DNA of 64,000 nucleotides from an uncultured Eubacterium sp. GTDB taxonomy: Bacteria > Bacillota > Clostridia > Peptostreptococcales > Anaerovoracaceae. Location: assembly GCA_900543485.1 (NCBI GenBank), contig UQRM01000003.1:80170-144169 (forward strand), given 5' to 3'. A program made the translations under genes and the position numbers. The stretch's first letter is position 1, and each line of letters starts with the position of its first letter. Shown piece by piece: positions 1 through 6,261 of this stretch. The notes under the pieces were generated by a model. The model was not told where the DNA came from, did no database searches, and was given only the letters and a program-made list of their open reading frames with translations.

Positions 1-942
1 TATATGATAGTGGTGGCATCCATCCCGTTCATAGCCATATCCAACGCCGGCTCTGCGCTTTTCAGGAGCGTGGGCAATTCCAATATTTCCATGAGAGCTT
101 CCATCGTCATGAACGTGGTGAATATAGGAGGCAATGCGCTGTTGTTGTACGGATTCGGCATGGGTATAGCAGGAGTGGCGATACCTACGCTGGCCTGTAG
201 GATAGTAGCCGCGGGGATAATGTTGTTCCTTCTCAAGAATCAGGAGCGAAAGGTCCATCTCAGCAGGAAATTCGTCCTCATACCTGATTGGAGTCTCATA
301 AAGAAAATATTGAGGATAGGTGTTCCCAACGGCATAGAGAACAGCATGTTCCAGCTGGGAAAGCTGATCCTTCTCAGCATGATATCCGGCTTTGGCACAG
401 CCTCTATCACAGCCAACGCCGTCGCCAATACAGCGTCACTGATAGCGGTGCTTCCAGGCATGGCCATGGGATACGGCGTAGTGTCGGTCATAAGCATTTG
501 CGTAGGAGCCGGAGATTATCAGCAGGTACGATTTTATGCCAGAAAGCTGATCAAATGGGTATATGGTATCATGATCATCACCAATATAGCGATGATCCTG
601 GCGATACCGCTGATCCTGGACATGTACGGCCTTTCTCAGGAGACTGCGGATATCGCCGGACAGCTGATATTCGTCAACTGCGCTCCGGCCGTATTCATCT
701 GGCCTCTGTCTTTCACAGTGCCTAACGTGTTGAGAGCAGCCGGGGATGTAATGTATACCATGGTGGTAGGCGTAGCTTCCATGTGGATATTCAGGATATT
801 TTTCGGTGTATTCCTGGGAGAGTTTATCGGCATCGGCGTCCTGGGCGTATGGATAGCCATGGTAGTCGACTGGGCTGTCCGATCCGTCTGCTTCTGCCTC
901 AGATACCGCGGGAGTAGATGGAAAAGAGAGGCCGTGGTATAA
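1..942 (+). CDS. MATE family efflux transporter, C-terminal part (5' end outside window)
   Basis: This is the carboxy-terminal 313 codons of a multidrug and toxin extrusion (MATE) transporter, a membrane antiporter that exports drugs or metabolites using a cation gradient. The frame is open from the first base, so the true start lies upstream of the window. The visible part has at least seven hydrophobic segments. It also has MATE-like features: an ISNAGSALFRSVGNS stretch near the start, GVPNGIENSMFQLGK near residue 108, and a terminal segment rich in bulky hydrophobics ending in RGSRWKREAVV. MATE proteins are about 450 residues, so roughly the last two thirds is present. Substrate cannot be told from sequence. 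No clear terminator follows directly; structured repeats begin 20 bases downstream. Confidence 0.9.
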   Translation, partial: YMIVVASIPFIAISNAGSALFRSVGNSNISMRASIVMNVVNIGGNALLLYGFGMGIAGVAIPTLACRIVAAGIMLFLLKNQERKVHLSRKFVLIPDWSLIKKILRIGVPNGIENSMFQLGKLILLSMISGFGTASITANAVANTASLIAVLPGMAMGYGVVSVISICVGAGDYQQVRFYARKLIKWVYGIMIITNIAMILAIPLILDMYGLSQETADIAGQLIFVNCAPAVFIWPLSFTVPNVLRAAGDVMYTMVVGVASMWIFRIFFGVFLGEFIGIGVLGVWIAMVVDWAVRSVCFCLRYRGSRWKREAVV

Positions 943-961
943 GCAGAAAGCGATTCGCGAT

Positions 962-1012
962 GAGTCGCGATCCGTAGCGTGTCGTGATCCATAGCGAGTC
1001 GTGATCCGTGGT
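962..1012. repeat. three tandem 17-bp repeats
   Basis: Three consecutive 17-base units occupy 962-978, 979-995 and 996-1012. The first reads GAGTCGCGATCCGTAGC and the others differ by two to four bases, all sharing the core TCGTGATCC or TCGCGATCC. They begin 20 bases after the MATE stop codon and lie next to a hairpin array. No open frame of note crosses them. Function unknown. Confidence 0.8.
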
Positions 1013-1065
1013 GCGGCAGTGCCGCGATTTGCAATGCGGTATCATACGGCGTCGCTGCGGCGCGT

Positions 1066-1411
1066 TTGCCGGATTTTTGTTTGCAACTCATTTTCCGGCA
1101 GCGTTGCCATTGCTGTTTGCCGAATTTTTTGATATGGTGTAAAATCCGGCAGGGCTGACACAGGCTCTTGCCGAATCCTCTTTGATTTGATGATATCCGG
1201 CAAGCCGGACACGGCTGGTTGCCGGATTTTTTGCATAGTACGATTATCCGGCACAAAATTGTAAATGTATTCCAAATAAAAAGGACGCTTTTCATGAAGA
1301 TGCGATTTTTTCCGGATTTGGCTGCCGGATTTTTTCTTTATATCGAAAATCCGGCACGAAGTTTTGTTGGCGCTGCCGGGAATCGCTCTTTTCTTCAGGA
1401 TCCGGCACGAA
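1066..1411. repeat. array of about 50-bp units, each a GCCGGAT...ATCCGGC hairpin
   Basis: Six clear units with left arms near 1068, 1118, 1168, 1219, 1323 and 1374 are spaced 50 to 51 bases apart; a degenerate seventh fills the gap near 1270-1318. Each unit has a left arm like TGCCGGATTTTTT, a loop, and a right arm like AAAATCCGGCA. The best unit pairs TGCCGGATTTT at 1323-1333 with AAAATCCGGCA at 1346-1356, a perfect 11-bp stem with a 12-base loop. Loops differ in sequence while arms are kept. The stretch 943-1493 holds no convincing gene; it contains this array, the 17-bp repeats and the terminator of the minus-strand operon. Related arms occur at 34474-34540 and 62880-62930. Confidence 0.8.
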
Positions 1412-1425
1412 TGCCTGTAAAGAGA

Positions 1426-1482
1426 AGCATCCCCGGAGCTTTTGCGAAAGAAATGTCCGCCAAAAGGGTCTCAGGGGATGCT
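1426..1482 (-). terminator. probable terminator of the CoA-transferase operon
   Basis: An outer stem AGCATCCCC (1426-1434) with GGGGATGCT (1474-1482) encloses an inner stem CTTTTG (1439-1444) with CAAAAG (1461-1466). Read on the minus strand it follows the CoA-transferase stop by 12 bases and is followed by TTCTCTTT. The long bulged structure is unusual for an intrinsic terminator, but its position fits. Confidence 0.55.
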
Positions 1483-1493
1483 GATATACGATG

Positions 1494-3080
1494 CTATTTC
1501 TTTTTCAGGCTCACGCCCATTGGTTCAGGTCTGAAGAGGCGAGGATCCATCAGCTTCAGGTCGTCGGATATCTGAGGCTCGAATTCCATCAGTGCCAGAA
1601 TGTCTTTTTTCAGGTCAACGCCGGGCGCGATCTCGATGAGCGTAGGGCCGCCGGGCATCAGTTTGAAGACTGCACGTTCGGTGATGTAGAACACGTTCTG
1701 CCGGCCTTTGTCCAGGGAATTCTCACCGGAGAAGGTTATGTGATCCACGTTCCGTACGAATTTTATGCTGCGGCCGTTTCTTACGATGCGAAGCTTGCCG
1801 TCCTCGATACGGATGTCGTTTTCTCTGCCGGCGGTGAAGGTTCCCATGAAGCATATGTTTTTGGCTCCCTGGGTTATATTGATGAAGCCTCCCGGGCCGG
1901 GAACTTTACCGGCAAACCTGGATACGTTGACATTGCCGTGCATATCTATCTCGGCTGAACCGAGGCAGGCAAAGTCGATACCGCCGCCGTCGTAGAAGTC
2001 GAACATATCAGGCTGTTTAAGTATCGCGTCAGGATTATAGGCTGCGCCGGTAGCGATGCCGGGAGCAGGGACACCTCCCATAACACCGGATTCGATACTG
2101 GCCGATACGTCGTCGATGAGACCTTCTTCGTTGAGGACATTGGACACGTTCATAGGAAGCCCGATCCCCAGGTTTATGAAGGAATCCTCCTGGAATTCGA
2201 AGATCCCTCGCCTGCAAATGACCTTTTCGATAGTGAGGGGCAGGCTCTTGATTTCTTCCAGTTGTATCTTTTCATCACCACACCAGGAATCGACCGGATC
2301 CGGCAGCCCCTCGATAAAATGCTGTCCTGTATTTCCGGGGGAGCCAAGAACCACGTAATCTACCAGGGTGGAAGGAACGGTGACCTTCTGAGGATGGAGG
2401 GCGCCGCTGTCGACGATCTCATCCACCTGGACTATGACGATGCCGCCGGAATTTCTGGCAGCTGTAGCCATTTCCAGCTGTTCCAGATGCATAGCTTCCT
2501 TTTCCAGGGAAATATTTCCCTTTCTGTCGGCCTTGGTCCCCTTTATGATGGCCACGTCGATGGGAAAGGCGGGGTAGAAGAGGCACTCGGAGCCGTTGAG
2601 GTTTATCAGCTGTACAGGGATGTCGTCGCATTCCTTTGCAGCGTCATTGATGCGTCCGCCGTCGACGCGGGGGTCAACAAAGGTCTTCATTCCCACCTCG
2701 GTGAACACGCCGGGCTTTCCGGAAGCGATGGCACGCATCATATGGGAGAGTACTCCCTGAGGTATCATGAAGCAGGGAAAGGCGTTATCCATAATGAGAG
2801 GATATACCTTGTTGGCCAGGCTAAGGTTGCTGCACAGGAATCTCCTCATGAGCCCTTTGTGGGCAAAGTGGTTTATACCGCGATCTTTGCCGTCTCCTCC
2901 TATGCCGGCCACGTTGATGACGTTGAGGTCGCGAGGATGGCCTTCCCTGATGAACCTGCTCTCTATCTCGCCCATGATGTCGTCGGCAAGACAGAAACTG
3001 ATGAATGCGTCGATGGCGACAGTGGAGCCGTCCTCTATTATCTTTGAAGCCTCTTTGGCGTCTATGAATTTTACAGTCAT
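1494..3080 (-). CDS. acyl-CoA:acetate/propionate CoA-transferase (fused alpha and beta subunits)
   Basis: This 528-residue protein transfers CoA between short-chain acyl-CoA and free carboxylic acids in the cytoplasm. It has the full-length fused architecture of propionate CoA-transferase / YdiF enzymes: an N-terminal CoA-transferase half with VINVAGIGGDGKDRGINHFA near residue 55, and a C-terminal half with NLGIGLPMNVSNVL near 303. The motif SIESGVMGG places the expected catalytic glutamate at about E330. The family forms a glutamyl-CoA thioester (established knowledge). It is last in a minus-strand operon after an enoyl-CoA hydratase (47-base gap) and a permease, which suggests uptake, CoA activation and hydration/dehydration of a short hydroxy or unsaturated acid. 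The actual substrate is not determined by the sequence. Confidence 0.9.
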   Translation of the reverse strand: MTVKFIDAKEASKIIEDGSTVAIDAFISFCLADDIMGEIESRFIREGHPRDLNVINVAGIGGDGKDRGINHFAHKGLMRRFLCSNLSLANKVYPLIMDNAFPCFMIPQGVLSHMMRAIASGKPGVFTEVGMKTFVDPRVDGGRINDAAKECDDIPVQLINLNGSECLFYPAFPIDVAIIKGTKADRKGNISLEKEAMHLEQLEMATAARNSGGIVIVQVDEIVDSGALHPQKVTVPSTLVDYVVLGSPGNTGQHFIEGLPDPVDSWCGDEKIQLEEIKSLPLTIEKVICRRGIFEFQEDSFINLGIGLPMNVSNVLNEEGLIDDVSASIESGVMGGVPAPGIATGAAYNPDAILKQPDMFDFYDGGGIDFACLGSAEIDMHGNVNVSRFAGKVPGPGGFINITQGAKNICFMGTFTAGRENDIRIEDGKLRIVRNGRSIKFVRNVDHITFSGENSLDKGRQNVFYITERAVFKLMPGGPTLIEIAPGVDLKKDILALMEFEPQISDDLKLMDPRLFRPEPMGVSLKKK

Positions 3081-3126
3081 AAGGTACCCTTTCGAATATA
3101 TTTGCTCAATAGCTATCTGTTAAGCT

Positions 3127-3903
3127 CTATCTGTTCTTGAATACGATATCTTTTTTTCCGGCCAGGAAGCCGCCCATGCCAGTCTTCTGATCTTCCGTGT
3201 CAAAAAGGGAGCTGAAGATCTCCCGCTCGAAGCGGCAGCCATCCCGTATATCAGTATCGCGCGCCGCGTTGATGGCTCTCTTGGCAGCTCTGACCGCCAG
3301 TTGGCCGTTCTTCTCGATGGCGCTGCATAGAGCCAGAGTTTCGTCCAGAAGCGATTCGGGAGAGGTGACGCGGTCGACGAGTCCGATGCTGAGGGCCGTC
3401 CGGGCGTCCATCCTTTCAGCTGTGAAGATCATTTCCTTGGCCCTGGATTCGCCTACGATGCGAGGAAGCCTTTGGGTGCCGCCGGCGCCGCATATGACGC
3501 CCAGACCGGTTTCCGGAAGACCCATCCTGGCCTTTTCGGAGGCGATGCGTATATCGCAGGCCATGGCCAGTTCCAGGCCGCCTCCCAGCGCGTACCCGTT
3601 TATAGCTGCGATGACGGGCAGAGCCATGGTCTCCAGTCTAAGATTGAGGTCGCAGCCAAGAACGGCCCATTTTCTTATGGCTTCCCTGTCCTTTTCGTAC
3701 ATTTCTCCGATGTCTGCACCGGCTATGAAGGATCTGCCGGTGCCGGTGATGACTATGGTGTAGATCTGTGAGTCTGTTTCGGCTTCGTCGAGGGCCCTGT
3801 TTATCTGCCCGATAAGATCCTGACAGAGGGCATTGAGGGTTTCAGGCTTGTCGATGGTGATTACAGCCGTATGATTTTTCCTTTCCAACAGCACGTCGGA
3901 CAT
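3127..3903 (-). CDS. enoyl-CoA hydratase/isomerase family protein (crotonase type)
   Basis: This cytoplasmic crotonase-fold enzyme of 258 residues probably hydrates a short 2-enoyl-CoA such as crotonyl-CoA, or runs the reverse dehydration. The oxyanion-hole region AGADIGEM, the GYALGGGLELAMACDIRIA helix and PETGLGVICGAGGTQRLPR are all present. Both glutamates expected of true hydratases are kept (in GGGLELAM and in GLPE), so it should be active. The start at 3903 is chosen because AGGAGG sits 6-7 bases upstream; a longer in-frame extension to 3948 lacks a ribosome binding site and family similarity. It lies between a GntP-type permease and a CoA-transferase. Confidence 0.92.
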   Translation of the reverse strand: MSDVLLERKNHTAVITIDKPETLNALCQDLIGQINRALDEAETDSQIYTIVITGTGRSFIAGADIGEMYEKDREAIRKWAVLGCDLNLRLETMALPVIAAINGYALGGGLELAMACDIRIASEKARMGLPETGLGVICGAGGTQRLPRIVGESRAKEMIFTAERMDARTALSIGLVDRVTSPESLLDETLALCSAIEKNGQLAVRAAKRAINAARDTDIRDGCRFEREIFSSLFDTEDQKTGMGGFLAGKKDIVFKNR

Positions 3904-3964
3904 GATATACCTCCTTTGCAATGGGCGTCGGCGGGACGTCGCCGTCATCGGTCCGATATCGTCG

Positions 3965-5272
3965 TCAGCCCAGTATCATACATATAGGCAACTCCAGCAG
4001 GAAGATGGCAGCTACCGGTATCGCCAGGTTTGTCATGAAGTTGTATTTGTACGACAGCTTGTGGGTGGTATGGCATATGGCGAAGACCGAAACTATGGAG
4101 CCGTTCCACGGCAGCGAATCTATGCCTCCACAGCCGTCGGAGCAGAGCCTGTGTATGAAGCCCAGGTTATAGCCCTGGTTGGCGTATTCGAGGAAGGTGT
4201 CGCCCAGTGTTTCGTACATGAGGGATACACCGCCGGAGGCTGAGCCCAGTATGCCGGCGAAGACATTGGCTCCTACCACCGCCACTACATACGGATTGGC
4301 GTTTGAACCCAGCAGCAGATCCGTAGCGTAGGCGTAGAAGGGCGTTGCCTTGGCCACCGAACCGAATCCCACTATGACGGCTGTATTGATTATTACCGAT
4401 ATCGAGGATGTGGCGGCATTGTTGAACATGTTCAGCATCTCGGATCTAGGCAGGTGCTTGTAGAAAAGTATCAGAGCCACCAGTATTCCGATGAGGAGGC
4501 ATATGATGATGTCCAGCTTGGTCACGTTGAATATCACCAGCACCAGAGCCAGCGGTATGATGGAAATGATACCGTTAGGAGAATCCTCTTCCTCTTCTAC
4601 GCGCTTCACGCCTTCGGGCCACTGAAAATGCTCTCCGTTGAGGCGGGCTTTCTTTCCCTGATAGTTCATGTATACTATTATGCCTATAGCTGTGGCAACG
4701 GCGCATACAAGACCGGGGATGAGGCCGGCGTAGGACGGCGTTCCCAGGTACTGCATCGACACCACGTTAGGTATCTGCGGCGTGAAGGGGCCGGTCATGG
4801 CAAATGTCCACATGCCGCCGCAGACGATGCCGGGCAGCAGATAGGTAGGCAGGTCAGCGTCCTCGAACAGCTTCAGCGCTATAGGATAGACGGCGAAGAT
4901 GATGACGAAGCTGTTGATGCCACCATAGCTGAGGATGGCAGCCGAGAACATACAGGCAGCCATACAGTGCTTCGCTCCCAATTTCTTTGATATTATGGAG
5001 CCGATCTTCGCAGCGGCCCCGGAATTTTGGTATAAGTTCCCGAAGATATTCCCCAGAAGGAAGATGAAGAAGTATGACAGGAAGAACCCGGTCGTTCCTA
5101 TCATGTAGGTGTCAGTCACGCCGTCAAATACGGGAAGTCCGCTGGTGATGCACACGAAGACGGCTGCCAGAGGGCCGATGATTATCGGTGAAACTCTCTT
5201 GAAGATAAGAACAGCCATCCCGACAAATGTGACGAGAAGGCCAAGCCCGGAAATCAGTACTTCAGTATCCAT
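3965..5272 (-). CDS. GntP-family permease
   Basis: This integral membrane carrier of about 435 residues and 11 to 13 hydrophobic segments resembles the GntP/gluconate-proton symporter family. Typical features are SGLPVFDGVTDTYMIGTTGFF, FIFLLGNIFGNLYQNSGAAAKIG, SYGGINSFVIIFAVYPIALKLF and the late GSASGGVSLMYETLG. The start at 5272 follows AGAAAGGAC and a spacer; an upstream in-frame methionine would add a non-hydrophobic 47-residue leader with no binding site. It is first in the minus-strand operon with enoyl-CoA hydratase and CoA-transferase, so it probably imports the organic acid those enzymes use, for example a short hydroxy acid. That substrate is inferred from context only. Confidence 0.85.
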   Translation of the reverse strand: MDTEVLISGLGLLVTFVGMAVLIFKRVSPIIIGPLAAVFVCITSGLPVFDGVTDTYMIGTTGFFLSYFFIFLLGNIFGNLYQNSGAAAKIGSIISKKLGAKHCMAACMFSAAILSYGGINSFVIIFAVYPIALKLFEDADLPTYLLPGIVCGGMWTFAMTGPFTPQIPNVVSMQYLGTPSYAGLIPGLVCAVATAIGIIVYMNYQGKKARLNGEHFQWPEGVKRVEEEEDSPNGIISIIPLALVLVIFNVTKLDIIICLLIGILVALILFYKHLPRSEMLNMFNNAATSSISVIINTAVIVGFGSVAKATPFYAYATDLLLGSNANPYVVAVVGANVFAGILGSASGGVSLMYETLGDTFLEYANQGYNLGFIHRLCSDGCGGIDSLPWNGSIVSVFAICHTTHKLSYKYNFMTNLAIPVAAIFLLELPICMILG

Positions 5273-5305
5273 ATTATCGTCCTTTCTAAAAATCCCAGTA
5301 TTGTG

Positions 5306-5335
5306 ATTATACCATAGGCCCAGATGGGCAAACAA
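5306..5335 (-). promoter_or_regulatory. sigma-A-type promoter of the permease/hydratase/CoA-transferase operon
   Basis: On the minus strand TTGTTT (5335-5330) is followed after 18 bases by a perfect TATAAT (5311-5306), about 33 bases before the permease start. Spacing and position are good. Confidence 0.65.
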
Positions 5336-5370
5336 GGCGTGAGGGCGAAGAAGTTCACAAAATATACATA

Positions 5371-5391
5371 TTGACGGAACAGGAGCGTCAA
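5371..5391. promoter_or_regulatory. inverted repeat between divergent promoters, possible operator
   Basis: TTGACG (5371-5376) and CGTCAA (5386-5391) form a 6-bp inverted repeat with a 9-base spacer, just upstream of the plus-strand -35 element. No regulator gene is adjacent, so the role is a guess. Confidence 0.25.
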
Positions 5392-5397
5392 ATTCAG

Positions 5398-5426
5398 TTG
5401 TCATAATTATCAAATAAGAGTAAAAT
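5398..5426 (+). promoter_or_regulatory. sigma-A-type promoter of the ABC exporter operon
   Basis: TTGTCA (5398-5403), a 17-base spacer and TAAAAT (5421-5426) make a near-consensus promoter about 120 bases before the ATPase gene. This leaves a G+C-rich leader of more than 100 bases. Confidence 0.65.
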
Positions 5427-5547
5427 AGAGGAAACGACTGGGTTCGCGCGGGCCCGCGGAAGTGAGGCGAATGCGCGGCTGACGGAAAATGCTCAGACGG
5501 AACATGAAAGGAGAGAGCGGCTGGCCGGACGGCCGCAGGTTGACCAT

Positions 5548-6249
5548 ATGTCTTTTGTTAAATTTGAAAATGTCGGAAAGGTGTATAAGACCGGCGACGT
5601 CGAAGTGCGGGCGCTCCACGATGTAAATTTCGAGATAGGTAAAGGAGAAATATGCGTGGTGGTGGGACAGTCGGGCGCCGGGAAGACAACGCTGCTCAAT
5701 ATCCTGGGAGGTATGGATACGCTGACGGAAGGTCGCGTGACATTGGACGGAAAGGATATATCTTCTCTCTCCACGAAGCAGATGGCGACGTACAGGAGGC
5801 TGGACATAGGCTTCGTCTTTCAGTTCTATAATCTGATACCTAACCTGACAGCTTTGGAGAACGTGGAGATAGCGTCCCAGCTTTCCAAAGCACCGCTGGA
5901 CAGTGAAAAGGTGATAGCCGCGGTAGGACTGGCGGACAGAAAGAACAATTTTCCGGCACAGCTATCAGGCGGGGAGCAGCAGAGAGTAGCCATAGCCAGG
6001 GCGCTGGCGAAGAATCCGAAGCTGCTGCTGTGCGATGAACCGACAGGAGCGCTGGATTACGAGACAGGGAAGGCTATACTGAAGCTGCTTCAGGACGCCT
6101 GCCGGGCAGGGGGTATGACCGTGGTGATAATAACACATAATTCGGCTCTTACGGCTATGGCCGACAGAGTGGTGAGGATAAAGAACGGGACAGTGGAATC
6201 GGTAAAGCTCAACGAGACTACCGTTCCTGTGGAAGATATAGAATGGTAG
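5548..6249 (+). CDS. ABC transporter ATP-binding protein, MacB/LolD type
   Basis: This 233-residue ATPase powers the adjacent FtsX-like permease. It has Walker A GQSGAGKT at 40-47, the Q-loop FQFYNLIP near 91, signature LSGGEQQ at 139-145, Walker B LLLCDEP at 159-165 and the switch histidine in IITHNS. The PTGALD segment is typical of the MacB/LolD/SalX group that works with MacB- or FtsX-like permeases rather than classical importers. The permease gene begins 12 bases after its stop, so the two are co-transcribed. The ribosome binding site is weak (GCAGG). Likely role is export or extraction of a peptide or lipid-linked compound; substrate unknown. Confidence 0.92.
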   Translation: MSFVKFENVGKVYKTGDVEVRALHDVNFEIGKGEICVVVGQSGAGKTTLLNILGGMDTLTEGRVTLDGKDISSLSTKQMATYRRLDIGFVFQFYNLIPNLTALENVEIASQLSKAPLDSEKVIAAVGLADRKNNFPAQLSGGEQQRVAIARALAKNPKLLLCDEPTGALDYETGKAILKLLQDACRAGGMTVVIITHNSALTAMADRVVRIKNGTVESVKLNETTVPVEDIEW

Positions 6250-6261
6250 AGGCTGTGTGAT

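Noticed and set aside
1066-1411. CRISPR array
   Set aside because: Repeat arms are only 7-13 bases and pair within each unit, the period is about 50 bases with no constant 20-plus-base repeat, and no cas gene is nearby.
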